From CAVQBP01 sp963782475 (GTDB lineage Bacteria > Bacteroidota > Ignavibacteria > Ignavibacteriales > Ignavibacteriaceae), in contig CAWAJW010000018.1 of the NCBI GenBank assembly GCA_963782475.1, positions 21,157-85,156 on the forward strand: a stretch of DNA of 64,000 nucleotides, read 5' to 3'. Every line of letters begins with the position of its first letter. The first letter of the stretch is position 1. Below, one piece after another: positions 8,920 through 18,857 of the stretch. The notes beneath the pieces are model-generated. The model made no database searches and was not told the DNA's origin. It saw only the letters and a program-made list of their open reading frames with translations. Made by a program: the position numbers and the translations under genes.

Positions 8920-9349
8920 AATGAATTATCCACAATCAAAAAAGTTTAAATGTATTTAATAAAAAATTGAATATTCTTAGCAAGAGAGATGTAAAAATTT
9001 TCATTCACAAGATATCCACATTAAATATCGACCTGTAATTGGTTATAAATTAACCACTTACGGCCATTTCCTTTAAATGAGTCCACAGTGATCAAACTTT
9101 GTCGCCCTGAGCTGGGGTTGAGATGTGCTGTGAAACATTTTCACAAAATTAAATTATCCACAAGATATTCACATTAATTTTGACCATCTAACCCAGTGAA
9201 AAAATAGGAAGTAATATTGAGCCGTGCAAATTAATTCTTATAAAAATTAATAATTTTTTAATGTTGAGTTGGTTTCGTTGAAATGATTTTATCTTGTTTA
9301 TAATAATATCAATACTTATTTTTAAAGTCTTTTGAAAAAGGAGTAATAA
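8920..9349. other. dnaA-rpmH intergenic region with DnaA boxes (upstream part of oriC)
   Basis: This is the divergence point: genes to the left run leftward and genes to the right run rightward. Perfect DnaA boxes TTATCCACA lie at 8926-8934 and 9154-9162 on the plus strand. Near matches are ATATCCACA at 9012-9020, ATATTCACA at 9165-9173 and ATTTTCACA at 9137-9145, all in the same orientation. No long protein-coding frame of convincing kind is present. The region probably holds the dnaA promoter and one half of a bipartite origin, together with the dnaA-dnaN gap. Confidence 0.75.
9278..9304 (+). promoter_or_regulatory. Possible sigma-70-like promoter for rpmH-rnpA-yidD-yidC
   Basis: TTGAAA at 9278-9283 and TATAAT at 9299-9304 resemble -35 and -10 boxes with a 15-base spacer, shorter than the ideal 17. 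They lie about 45 bases before the rpmH ATG. Promoters in Bacteroidota often differ from this consensus, so the call is tentative. Confidence 0.35.
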
Positions 9350-9496
9350 ATGAAGAGAACTTACCAGCCAAGCAATAGAAAAAGAAAGAATAAGCATGGC
9401 TTTAGAGAAAGAATGAAGACCAAAAATGGCAGAAAAGTTCTGGCCAGAAGAAGATCAAAGGGTAGAAAAAAATTAACTGTTAGCGATGAGAAATAA
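9350..9496 (+). CDS. rpmH: 50S ribosomal protein L34
   Basis: L34 is a small basic protein of the large ribosomal subunit. The 48-residue product begins MKRTYQPSNRKRKNKHGF and continues with RMKTKNGRKVLARRRSKGR, the diagnostic L34 sequence throughout. A clear ribosome binding site AAAAGGAG lies just before the ATG. It is the first gene of the rightward rpmH-rnpA-yidD-yidC cluster that is nearly universal next to bacterial origins. The rnpA start follows the stop by 5 bases. Confidence 0.98.
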   Translation: MKRTYQPSNRKRKNKHGFRERMKTKNGRKVLARRRSKGRKKLTVSDEK

Positions 9497-9501
9497 TTCA
9501 T

Positions 9502-9900
9502 TTGAAACAATTTGGTCTTTCATCTGAAGAAAGAATAAAAAGCAGAAAAGATTTTCAGCAAATATATACGTCAGGGAAAATCTTTTTTTCCAACCAAAAT
9601 ATTATTAAAGCTCTTTTTATTATTGAGAAAAATTCTGAACCGCCGGGAGTTAAAATCGCAGCAGCTGTTTTTAAAAAAGCTGGGAATGCTGTTTGGAGAA
9701 ACAGGCTAAAAAGACTTATTAGAGAATCATATAGATTAAATAAAGAAATCCTGGCCGGCTATGCCCAAGAAAAAAAACTTTTAGTGAAAATAGTATTTTC
9801 GCCGAATCTGCTGTATCAAAAAAAAAATAAAAAATTAATACTTAACAATATTATGCCGGAAGTTGTAGACTTAATGATGAAGATCAAGAGTGCGATTTGA
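9502..9900 (+). CDS. rnpA: Ribonuclease P protein component
   Basis: RnpA is the protein cofactor of the RNase P ribozyme, which trims the 5' ends of tRNA precursors. The 132-residue product has the typical opening FGLSSEERIKSRKDFQQIY and the RNR signature in AVWRNRLKRLIRESYR around residues 67-82. The start chosen is a TTG 5 bases after the rpmH stop, since no ATG fits and the N-terminus then aligns with the family. It lies directly between rpmH and yidD, the usual order. Confidence 0.95.
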   Translation: MKQFGLSSEERIKSRKDFQQIYTSGKIFFSNQNIIKALFIIEKNSEPPGVKIAAAVFKKAGNAVWRNRLKRLIRESYRLNKEILAGYAQEKKLLVKIVFSPNLLYQKKNKKLILNNIMPEVVDLMMKIKSAI

Positions 9901-9901
9901 G

Positions 9902-10111
9902 ATGTGGAGAATATTTGTAATATTAATAAAAGGGTATCAAAAATTTATTTCGCCAATTTTTCCTCCGTCTTGCCGTTTTTATCCATCGTGTTCAGAATAC
10001 GGAATAGAAGCATTTACAAAGTATGGTATATTTAAAGGAGGAGCGAAAACTATCTGGCGTATTTTAAGGTGCAATCCTTTTAATAAGGGCGGATATGATC
10101 CGCTCCAATAA
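9902..10111 (+). CDS. yidD: Membrane protein insertion efficiency factor YidD
   Basis: YidD is a small membrane-associated protein that aids YidC-dependent insertion. The product, about 69 residues from the ATG at 9902, contains the full family signature: LIKGYQKFISPIFPPSCRF, YPSCSEYGIEAFTKYG and CNPFNKGGYDP, with three conserved cysteines. A GTG at 9890 in the same frame would add four residues and overlap rnpA by 11 bases. I prefer the ATG because it gives the usual family N-terminus. It sits between rnpA and yidC with 11 bases to the latter. Confidence 0.94.
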   Translation: MWRIFVILIKGYQKFISPIFPPSCRFYPSCSEYGIEAFTKYGIFKGGAKTIWRILRCNPFNKGGYDPLQ

Positions 10112-10122
10112 TGGAAGTCTGA

Positions 10123-12014
10123 ATGGATAAAAAAACAGTATTAGCTTTTATATTAATCGGGGCATTATTAATCCTTTGGATGTATTTAAATGCTCCCGAA
10201 CCGCAAAAACAGTTAGCTCAAAAAAGCAATGACTCTACTCTTGTCGCCGATTCATCAGCTCTGCAGCAAAAGCCGAAGGTTAAAGAAAACTTGCCCCCGG
10301 AGAAAGGAGCAGGTCAAGCAGAAAAAGAAGCTTCCGAAGATAGTTTGAAATACGGCAAATATTTTACATTCCCTTCAAAGCCTGAAAAAATAATAACACT
10401 CGAGAATGACCTGGTTAAAATGGAGTTCTCAACCCGCGGCGGGAATATTAAAAAGTATTACTTAAAAAAATTCCATAACTGGTTTTCGGCAGAGGTGGAA
10501 GACGATACCTCGAATTTTTACAAAACCCATGTTCAGCTTATAAAAGCCGCTAAGGGAGGCGCATATGATTTATCGTTTGTCTCGATTGACGGAAAGGCAA
10601 TTAACACCGCAAATCTTGATTTTGATGTAAAATTAAGTAAACAGAAATATAAGATTACAGGGAATGATTCTGTTACCGTTGCTTTCACCCTTAATGTTGC
10701 AGAGAACAAATATATAAAGAAGATATATACTTTTTATGGTGATAAATACAGCTTGACCAGCGATATAGAACTTAGGGGGATGAATAATATAATCAGCAAC
10801 AATGCATATGACCTGGTCTGGAATAACGGGATTAGATTTGTTGAGTATAATTCGGTTGATGAAGCAAGCTATTCCGACGCAAGTGTTTATTATGGCGGCG
10901 ACCAGGTTGTTGTAGACGCATCTAAGTGTGAAAGAGAAAAAGCAGGAAAACTTTAATGGAAGAATAGACTGGGTAGGGGTAAGAAACAAATATTTTGCAG
11001 CAATAATTGCCCCTCAGGATCCTTCTAAAGTTGACGGAGCATATATTGAAGGAAGCAGGAAAGATATAGCAAACAACGGGGTAGTCGAAGATTATAACGT
11101 ACAGATTAATAGTTCCATTTAATAATACCGATTTTGCAAAAAATACGTTCACGCTCTACATTGGACCGGTTGATTATGGCATACTAAATAAATATGGGAA
11201 TCATTTATCTGCAATAGTTGATTTCGGAAGCTTTTTCGGACTGAAGTTTTTAGTAAGGCCGATTGCAATTTACATTCTCCTGCCGTTATTTAATTTTCTT
11301 CATATGTTTATTCCCAATTATGGAATAGTCATTATTGTCTTTTCCTTGATTATTAAGTTTGTTCTTTACCCTCTAACAAAAACCAGCTATCAATCAATGA
11401 AGAAGATGCAGCTTCTTCAGCCGAAGATTACGGAATTAAAGGAAAAATATAAAGATGATCCGCAAAAAGTAAATAAAGAGACGATGAAGCTTTATTCTAC
11501 TTATGGTGTTAATCCGGCCGGCGGATGTCTGCCACTTGTTCTTCAAATGCCTATTTTTATAGCGCTCTGGGGATTGCTGAAAATTGCAATCGATTTGCGC
11601 CAGCAGCCATTTCTTTTATGGATAAAAGATCTCTCGCAGCCCGATGTTATTTACCAGCTCCCCTTCAAGCTTCCTATTTTCGGAATTGATCAAATAAGCG
11701 GGTTAGCCGTTTTAATGGGTGTGACCACATTCATCCAGCAAAAAATGAGCGTGAAAGATCCCAAGCAGCAGGCACTGATCTATGTTATGCCTATATTTTT
11801 AACAATAATGTTTATGAGCTTCCCGTCAGGTCTTAATCTTTATTATTTTATGTTCAATGTTTTCTCAATTGCACAGCAATATTATATAAACCATAAACAT
11901 GATGGAATGGAACTTCAGCCGGTAAAGAATCCCAAAAAATCAAAGGGGTTTATGCAGAAGCTGATGGAAACAGCCGAACAAAATGCTAAAGTTCAGCAAA
12001 AAAGAAGACGTTAG
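10123..12014 (+). CDS. yidC: Membrane protein insertase YidC (two frame breaks)
   Basis: YidC inserts and folds inner-membrane proteins, alone or with Sec. The gene is readable from the ATG at 10123 to 12014 only if two extra bases are removed, near 10927 and between 11108 and 11112. The repaired protein is about 629 residues, normal for Gram-negative YidC. It has an N-terminal membrane anchor (VLAFILIGALLILWMYL), a large periplasmic beta-rich domain with FSTRGGNIKKYYLKKF, and a C-terminal five-helix insertase domain starting near GSFFGLKFLVRPI, with NPAGGCLPLVLQMPIFIALW. The C-terminal end is basic. Both breaks leave the conserved sequence on each side intact, which suggests sequencing indels in an essential gene. 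Confidence 0.93.
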
Positions 12015-12146
12015 CAGATATTAATGCTTCCTCAATAATATATAGATAATTGCCCCGCAAAAATCCTGAAAAAATGTTTATTTTTCGGTTATAAATTTTT
12101 GTGAATTACTTTTAGATATTGCGGGATAAAGAGTATTAAATTATAA

Positions 12147-14861
12147 ATGGTTTACTTTAGAAAAATAACCTTAATAATATTTCTTTTGCCATTTATAATC
12201 TATTCACAAACAATTCGTACTATCACAGTACCAACAAGAACTCAGAATCTTCCATTTGGTCTGACCCGCCAGGTTCCGGAATTTTATCCCAAGATAGCTA
12301 TAGCATTGAGCGGCGGCGGTGCCAGGGGTTTATCACAAATCGGTGTTTTAACTGCCCTCGAAGAAAGTAATATTCCAATTGAAATCATTGTCGGTACCAG
12401 TATGGGGAGCGTTATCGGCGGACTTTATTCTTCCGGTTACAGCTTAAAGCAGATCGACTCCATTGCAGAAAATACCAACTGGGATGCAATTCTCGCTCCT
12501 TCCAGGGAAACAGATAGAAAAGAATTATTTGTTGATCAGAAAATTACCGAAGACAAAGCAATTTTTGCATTAAGGCTGAAAGGATTTACGCCTGAAATTC
12601 CCACATCAATTAATAACGGGCTTCGGTTGTCAAATTATTTAAATACACTTGTTTTACAGGCACCGGTTCATATAAAAAACAGCTTTGATGATTTGAGATA
12701 CAGTTTTAGAGCAGTTTGTACCAACCTGGTTTCGGGAGCACCGGTTGTGCTGCAAAAAGGATCTTTAACCCAGGCAATGCGTGCGAGTTCCAGTGTGTCC
12801 TTTTTACTTTCTCCGGTTAAAATTGATTCTTCAATTTTAGTTGACGGCGGTTTAGTTGCCAACATACCTGTAAAATTCGCTTTTAATGCAGGGGGAAGTT
12901 TCGTGATTGCCGTAAATACTACCAGCAGGCTGCATTCCAAATCAGAGCTCGAATTCCCATGGATGGTTGCCGATCAAATTATAAGCATTCCAATGAAGCT
13001 CTTAAATAAAGAACAGCTGGATAGTGCCAGTGTTGTTATCAGGCCGACTCTTTTTGGCAGAGGAGCAGATGATTTTGCCGATTTAAGCTCCTTGATAAAA
13101 TTGGGCTACTCATCAGCATTGAATGAAGTTGAGAAGATTAAAGAAAAGATCGATTCTTGCTATAATAGAAACTTGGAACAAGCTGAGAAAAAATACTTTA
13201 TTAAAGTTCCGATTCTGGAAAACAGTTTTTCAATTGCCGATTATCCATCTCTTGTTAAATTGGCTTATAAGGATTCAATATCGAATTATGAAATAATCAA
13301 ACTAATGGGCCAATTGATGGAAAGCGGCGATTACAAAAGTGTAAAAGCTCAAACCACGGAATATGAAAACAGATCAAAAATAAAATTTTTTCTTGAAAAA
13401 AATCCTTTAATAAAAAAAGTAAATTTATTCGGTATTTCATTAATAAATAAAGGAGTCTCCGATTCAGTTTTTCTTCCGCTGATTGACAGGCCGTTCAATG
13501 GTGAAAAAATATATTTAAAAATTGTCAAGCTGCTTGAAATCTACAGACAGCTCGGATATTCTTTGGCCAATCTCGAAAAATATGATTTTGATCCGAAGGA
13601 GGGAATATTAAGTTTATATTTCGACGAAGGGGTGATTTCAAAAGTTATAGTTACGGGTAATGAATTTACAAAACAGAGCATCATACTTAGAGAATTTCCT
13701 TTAACCAAAGGAAATTATTTCTCCATTAAAGAGGCTTCCGAGGGATTAATAAATTTAAGAAGTACAAATCTTTTTGACAATATTATAATAACAGTTAATA
13801 AAATAAATAACCAGAACATAATAAATATAAATGTTCTGGAAAAAGTTTCAAGCCTAATGAGAATTGGTTTCAGAGTTGATAATGAAGATAAATTTCAATT
13901 AAGCCTTGATATAAGAGATGAGAACCTGTTCGGTACCGGGACAGAATTAGGTTTGCTTCTTTTTGGCGGAACCAGGAACAGGTCATATGTCCTTGAACAT
14001 AAGTCTAATAGAATTTTTAATACTTACTTTACTTATAAAATAAATGCATTCTACCAGTTTAATGATGCGTATACTTATAAGAATGATTCCACCATCTCCG
14101 ATAGGGAATTCTCAAGATCAGTAAGCGGAGAATACAGGCAAATATATTATGGGACTTCGCTATCCTTGGGAACTCAGGTTGAAAGATTCGGAAATTTAAT
14201 TTTCCAGGGTATTTATAAATTTGACCAGGTAAAAATTAAGCAGGGAGAAACTCCAGGTATCAATGCTTATAAATACAAAATTGTAAGCCTAAAGGCCAGT
14301 TCAACAATAGATACACAGGATAAATATCCTTTCCCGGATAAAGGTTTTTATTTTACAGGTTTTTATGAAACGGCACAAACAGCGCTGGGAAGTGATTTGG
14401 GTTATGTTAATGCCGGTTTTAATTATAGAAGCTATATTACTTTAGGAAAAGTTCATACATTTTCTCCAAGAATCAGGATGGGATTCGCAGATAAAACACT
14501 TCCTATAAGCGAACAGTATTCGCTTGGCGGTCAGGACATATTCTATGGAATGCAAAAGGATGAATATAGAGGGAGGCAGATTTTCTTAACTTCTCTTGAA
14601 TATAGGTACAAGCTTCCTTTTGAGATCTTTTTTGATACTTATTTTAGTATGAGATATGATTTAGGTTATGTTTGGCCTGAACAGGAGCAGATAAGATTTA
14701 AAGATTTGCACCATGGAATAGGAACAAGCATATCCTTTGATACTCCAATTGGTCCTGCAAAATTTTCTGTCGGGAAGAGTTTTTTATTTGAAAAAAGCAG
14801 CGGAAATCCTGTTGTTTGGGGAGAGACTATATTCTATTTCTCAATCGGCTATTATTATTGA
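12147..14861 (+). CDS. Secreted patatin-like phospholipase fused to an Omp85-type barrel
   Basis: The 904-residue protein starts with a signal peptide (KITLIIFLLPFIIYSQ). Residues about 48-240 form a patatin domain with the oxyanion loop SGGGARG, the nucleophile elbow GTSMG (Ser85) and the DGG motif holding catalytic Asp233. Middle segments resemble POTRA-like domains (VIVTGNEFTKQSIILREFPL), and the C-terminal third looks like an outer-membrane beta-barrel of the surface antigen/BamA family, ending in FYFSIGYYY with a terminal aromatic. The architecture matches the PlpD-type (type Vd-like) patatin family common in Bacteroidota. It probably acts as an outer-membrane lipase, though the substrate is unknown. 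It follows yidC by 132 bases. Confidence 0.9.
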   Translation: MVYFRKITLIIFLLPFIIYSQTIRTITVPTRTQNLPFGLTRQVPEFYPKIAIALSGGGARGLSQIGVLTALEESNIPIEIIVGTSMGSVIGGLYSSGYSLKQIDSIAENTNWDAILAPSRETDRKELFVDQKITEDKAIFALRLKGFTPEIPTSINNGLRLSNYLNTLVLQAPVHIKNSFDDLRYSFRAVCTNLVSGAPVVLQKGSLTQAMRASSSVSFLLSPVKIDSSILVDGGLVANIPVKFAFNAGGSFVIAVNTTSRLHSKSELEFPWMVADQIISIPMKLLNKEQLDSASVVIRPTLFGRGADDFADLSSLIKLGYSSALNEVEKIKEKIDSCYNRNLEQAEKKYFIKVPILENSFSIADYPSLVKLAYKDSISNYEIIKLMGQLMESGDYKSVKAQTTEYENRSKIKFFLEKNPLIKKVNLFGISLINKGVSDSVFLPLIDRPFNGEKIYLKIVKLLEIYRQLGYSLANLEKYDFDPKEGILSLYFDEGVISKVIVTGNEFTKQSIILREFPLTKGNYFSIKEASEGLINLRSTNLFDNIIITVNKINNQNIININVLEKVSSLMRIGFRVDNEDKFQLSLDIRDENLFGTGTELGLLLFGGTRNRSYVLEHKSNRIFNTYFTYKINAFYQFNDAYTYKNDSTISDREFSRSVSGEYRQIYYGTSLSLGTQVERFGNLIFQGIYKFDQVKIKQGETPGINAYKYKIVSLKASSTIDTQDKYPFPDKGFYFTGFYETAQTALGSDLGYVNAGFNYRSYITLGKVHTFSPRIRMGFADKTLPISEQYSLGGQDIFYGMQKDEYRGRQIFLTSLEYRYKLPFEIFFDTYFSMRYDLGYVWPEQEQIRFKDLHHGIGTSISFDTPIGPAKFSVGKSFLFEKSSGNPVVWGETIFYFSIGYYY

Positions 14862-14889
14862 AGAAATCCACAATTATTCTTTATTCAGC

Positions 14890-15432
14890 TTATTCTCCTT
14901 TCTCCAGATATTCCTCTCCTCTTTTTTGATAAACTCTTCCTGTTTCGATATCACCGATTCTTCCATAGAGTTTTGCTATAAGGAAGCTTAGCCTGCTTTT
15001 TTCCTTAACATTTTGAAAACCATTTTCAATAAAATCGACTACCTTATCAAAAGGGGGTAAATCATATTCTTTATTATACATTTCGGAAATGATAATATAT
15101 GGTTCAATTGAAGCATTATCCGACTTTGCTGCTTTTTTAATATAGCCGAATGCTTTTTCTTTATTCTGTCCATATAATGAATTTGCATCTAAAATTTTTG
15201 CAACAGTCAAATAAATATCAAAGGAAAACTCCGGTATTTCTTTGCATATTTTCTCTGCAAACATTATAATTTCATCAATAGATAATGCTTTGTTCCACAG
15301 AAGGGCATTATACAGGGCAATGTCTTTGATCTGTTTATTAATTGCTATCCCGAAATTATCAAAAAGTTCATCCTGGGAATTTGAAAATTGGAATACCTTT
15401 CCGATCTCCTTATCTAAGCTTTTAGTCTCCAT
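14890..15432 (-). CDS. TPR-like helical repeat protein
   Basis: This 180-residue soluble protein has no signal peptide. Its sequence is almost all helical, with repeats reading like tetratricopeptide pairs: SFDIYLTVAKILDANSLYG, then AFGYIKKAAKSDNASIEPY, then LSFLIAKLYGRIGDIETG. Such repeats usually mediate protein contacts. I do not recognise a specific family or function. It is transcribed toward the patatin gene, and the two stops are 28 bases apart, so the genes converge. Confidence 0.6.
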   Translation of the reverse strand: METKSLDKEIGKVFQFSNSQDELFDNFGIAINKQIKDIALYNALLWNKALSIDEIIMFAEKICKEIPEFSFDIYLTVAKILDANSLYGQNKEKAFGYIKKAAKSDNASIEPYIIISEMYNKEYDLPPFDKVVDFIENGFQNVKEKSRLSFLIAKLYGRIGDIETGRVYQKRGEEYLEKGE

Positions 15433-15683
15433 AATTTATCTTTATTTATTTCCTTAAAACATATATAACAAAATTTTAGTAATTATTATACAAATTCAAC
15501 AGCAAGATTGCTGTACTATTTTTTACAAATAACCTCAATTTTCAAAAACATAAATTTTACAGATTACAAACAATTAACCAATTTTTAACATTTACTTAAT
15601 ACTAAGTTAACATTGAGATAATATTGACCTCCTATTTTTACGAGACTATTAACTATTTAATTAATAAAAAGGTGCTTAAAACT

Positions 15684-16715
15684 ATGAAAAAACCAAACTA
15701 TTTCTTGTTCTCTCAATCCTTTTGTTATTTGGAACAGCTGATATTTATTCCCAGGCAAAGTTCAGCGGACTTATGTTCGGTGATTATTTCTATAATGCTG
15801 CGGCGCATGATTCGACGCAGAAGAATTTTAATGGCTTTCAGTTTAGGAGAATTTATATAACTACCGACTATGCAATATCCGACAATTTTTCTACCCGTTT
15901 TCGGCTTGAGGCTGATCAGGGGGAAATAACCAATAATGGTAAAATTACAACTATGGTGAAAGATGCATGGTTAAAATGGAAAGACATTTTTTCCGGCTCA
16001 GATCTTATTTTCGGTATTTCTCCGACACCTGCTTTTGATGTTTCGGAAGGTGCCTGGGGACATCGTTACCTGGAAAAAACTATTATGGATTTAGATGGAA
16101 TCGTCCCATCACGTGATCTCGGTATTGATTTGAAAGGTAAATTTACCGAAAGCGGTAGTGCAAAATACTGGGTTAAAATTGGGAACGGATCAGGCAATTC
16201 ACCTGAAACCAACAAAGACAAAAGGGTCTACGGTTTACTGGAATTTGATCCCTCACCTGAATTATTAATTACTGTTTATGGAGATTATGCTTCCAATCCG
16301 CAGGTAGCTGATAAAGATGTGAATGCTTTTGTAGGAGCTGGCTTCATTAACTTTAAACAAAAAGGAAAATTTTCAATTGGCCTTGAAGGCTTTATAAAAT
16401 CGCAGCAAAATAGCTACAAGCCTCCGGCAGGTTCTCTCGGTTCTAAATCTTCCATTAGGTATCTCTGTATGGGCTTATGCTAATCTAAGTGATAAAACTC
16501 AAATAGTCGGACGTTTCGATACATACGATCCTAATACTAACTCAAATTCAAATAAGGATGGTAAAAATTTAATCCTTGCCGGTTTTCAATTTAACCCGGT
16601 TGAACATGTTAGTATTACTCCTAACGTTGAAATATTTACTTATCAAGCTGATTCTCCTAATCACGGGGATAGCAGTGATATAATACCAAGGATCACTTTT
16701 TACTGGGAATTTTAA
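15684..16715 (+). CDS. Outer-membrane porin near the pst operon (two frame breaks)
   Basis: The reading starts at the ATG at 15684, where one A appears to be missing from the A6 run at 15687-15692. Restoring it gives a signal peptide ending in GTADIYSQA and then a beta-rich protein. A second break, one extra base between about 16430 and 16462, must be removed to continue into GISVWAYANLSDKTQIVGR and the end FYWEF, a terminal aromatic typical of barrels. The repaired length is about 343 residues. FRLEADQGEITNNGKITT and similar strands resemble phosphate-selective-type porins. Its place 56 bases before pstS suggests it passes phosphate across the outer membrane, which is inferred. Confidence 0.75.
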
Positions 16716-16770
16716 TAGTAGATATTTTTTATTAAATCAAATTTCTATAATTTAAATAAGGATGATAATT

Positions 16771-17814
16771 ATGAAGTTCAAAATATTTTTGTTACTGTTA
16801 TTAACCGCAGGTATCTTTTCGATAAATTCAATTGCTCAGGTCAAACTTACCGGAGCCGGTTCAACGTTCGATTATCCAATCTTTTCTAAATGGTTCGATA
16901 CATATCATAAAGCAACCGGAGTAGAAATTAATTATGCTTCTATCGGCAGCGGCGGCGGTATTCGCCAGGTTACCGAAGGAACTGTCGATTTTGGCGCTTC
17001 CGATGCTCCTTTGACACAGGAACAAAAAGATGCATTTGAAAAAGCCAGAGGAAGCGAAGTTGTTCATATTCCAATAATAATGGGGGGAGTTGCAATTACT
17101 TATAACCTTCCCTCTGTCGGTCAAGGGATTAAGCTTGACGGGGAGACACTTGCTGATATTTATCTTGGAACAATTACTAAATGGAACGACCCTAAAATTG
17201 TGAAGATGAATCCTGATAAAAATTTACCGAATAAAGCAATTATAGTTGCACATCGTTCTGATGGCAGCGGCACAACTTTTATATTTACCAGTTATTTAAC
17301 GAAAGTTAGTCCGGAATGGGCAAAGAAAGTTGGTAACAGCACCGCTGTTAATTGGCCGGTTGGTCTTGGTGCAAAGGGAACAGAGGGGGTTGCCGGAATT
17401 ATTGCCCAGACACAAGGCGCCATCGGGTATATCGAATTAGCTTATGCAAAACAGAATAAACTGCCTTACTGCCTAATGAAAAATAAAGCAGGTAATTATA
17501 TTGATGTAAACTTTAATACTGTATCCGATGCAGCAGCAGGGGCAGCGAAAAATATGCCCGAAGATTTGACTGCTGTTATTACAAATTCTGACGGTAAAAA
17601 TTCTTATCCGATTTGCGGATTTTCATGGGTCGTTATACCCAAAGATATAAAAGACCGCTCACATGCCGAAGCGCTTATTAAATTTTTGAAATGGGGTGTA
17701 ACAAAAGGACAGGACGATGCAACCGGATTATTTTATGCTCCTCTTCCAAAAGTTGTTCAGAAATTAGATCTAGAAAAATTAAATACAATAACAAGTAACG
17801 GAAAGAAACTTTAA
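16771..17814 (+). CDS. pstS: Phosphate ABC transporter, substrate-binding protein
   Basis: PstS captures inorganic phosphate in the periplasm and delivers it to PstCAB. The 347-residue protein has a signal peptide (IFLLLLLTAGIFSINSIAQ) and the family opening LTGAGSTFDYPIFSKWF. Phosphate-binding stretches are visible: GSGGGIRQVTEGTVDFGAS, where serine and aspartate ligands are expected, and HRSDGSGTTFIFTSYL. I chose the ATG at 16771 because AAGGAT sits 8 to 9 bases upstream. An in-frame ATG at 16762 overlaps that site. It is the first gene of pstS-C-A-B. Confidence 0.97.
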   Translation: MKFKIFLLLLLTAGIFSINSIAQVKLTGAGSTFDYPIFSKWFDTYHKATGVEINYASIGSGGGIRQVTEGTVDFGASDAPLTQEQKDAFEKARGSEVVHIPIIMGGVAITYNLPSVGQGIKLDGETLADIYLGTITKWNDPKIVKMNPDKNLPNKAIIVAHRSDGSGTTFIFTSYLTKVSPEWAKKVGNSTAVNWPVGLGAKGTEGVAGIIAQTQGAIGYIELAYAKQNKLPYCLMKNKAGNYIDVNFNTVSDAAAGAAKNMPEDLTAVITNSDGKNSYPICGFSWVVIPKDIKDRSHAEALIKFLKWGVTKGQDDATGLFYAPLPKVVQKLDLEKLNTITSNGKKL

Positions 17815-17828
17815 TACCGAATTATTAA

Positions 17829-18857
17829 GTGGAAAGTGAAAAAAAAAGTGATTCGTTCGAGAAAGTTCAAAATTATTTTAAGAAGAGTAAAGAAAAATCA
17901 AGCTTAAAAAGTAATTCACTCTTAAATAAAATATTGGGGAATAATAACCTCGGCGATATAATTTTTGAAAGACTAACATTGTTTTTTGCAGTGTTAGTCT
18001 TTCTGCTCATAGTCTTTATGGGATGGGAGATGTATTCTCATTCTATCCTTTCCATAAAGAAGTTCGGATTTGGATTTTTAATATCGTCAGTCTGGGATCC
18101 GTATTCAGAGGTATTTGGAGCTCTTCCTGTTATATACGGAACGATAGTTTCCTCATTGCTTGGGCTTTTAATTTCTATTCCGCTTGGCCTTGGTGTTGCA
18201 ATGTTCCTATCCGAGCTTGCGCCGGCATGGCTTGAAAGACCCCTTTCTTTTTTAACAGAATTACTTGCCGGGATCCCTAGTGTAATTTATGGTTTGTGGG
18301 GTATATTTGTCCTGGTCCCATGGCTTCGCGATAGTGTAGAGCCATTCCTCCAAAACCAATTTCCCGACTCACCTTTTTTTCAAGGTGCTCCATATGGTTT
18401 TGGAATGCTTGCAGCAGCACTGATTCTTTCGATTATGGTTCTGCCCATTATTTCCTCCATTTCACGCGACATTTTTAAATCGGTGCCTGTTTCTCAACGT
18501 GAAGCTGCATATGCATTGGGTGCAACGAAATGGGAGGTGACCAAAATTGTTATGAGCAATGCAAGATCAGGTGTGCTCGGTGCAATTATGCTGGGCTTTG
18601 GAAGAGCTATCGGCGAGACAATGGCGGTAACAATGGTAATCGGAAACCGGCCGGAAATTTCTGCTTCATTATTTAGCCCGGGCTATACAATGGCAAGTGT
18701 ACTTGCAAATGAATTTACTGAAGCAACTTCGGATTTATATTTGAATGCTTTAATTGAACTGGCTCTGGTGCTTTTCATAATTACTATCATTATTAATATT
18801 TTTGCACGTTTACTTGTTTGGAGCACTGAACGGAAATGGAAGTTAAATCCGGCATAA
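17829..18857 (+). CDS. pstC: Phosphate ABC transporter permease PstC
   Basis: PstC is one of the two inner-membrane permeases of the high-affinity phosphate importer. The 342-residue protein starts at a GTG 12 bases past the pstS stop. After a charged cytoplasmic N-terminus of about 50 residues it has about six hydrophobic helices. The conserved ABC permease loop reads EAAYALGATKWEVTKIVM, with GRAIGETMAVTMVIGN following, both typical of PstC. The gene end overlaps pstA by 22 bases, supporting one transcript. Confidence 0.96.
   Translation: MESEKKSDSFEKVQNYFKKSKEKSSLKSNSLLNKILGNNNLGDIIFERLTLFFAVLVFLLIVFMGWEMYSHSILSIKKFGFGFLISSVWDPYSEVFGALPVIYGTIVSSLLGLLISIPLGLGVAMFLSELAPAWLERPLSFLTELLAGIPSVIYGLWGIFVLVPWLRDSVEPFLQNQFPDSPFFQGAPYGFGMLAAALILSIMVLPIISSISRDIFKSVPVSQREAAYALGATKWEVTKIVMSNARSGVLGAIMLGFGRAIGETMAVTMVIGNRPEISASLFSPGYTMASVLANEFTEATSDLYLNALIELALVLFIITIIINIFARLLVWSTERKWKLNPA

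Noticed and set aside
9188..9397. Minus-strand open frame across the origin and rpmH
   Set aside because: It overlaps rpmH and the DnaA box region, is low in complexity and has no family resemblance.
12668..12940. Open frame on the minus strand inside the patatin gene
   Set aside because: It lies wholly opposite a strongly conserved gene with full motifs and has no recognisable protein features.
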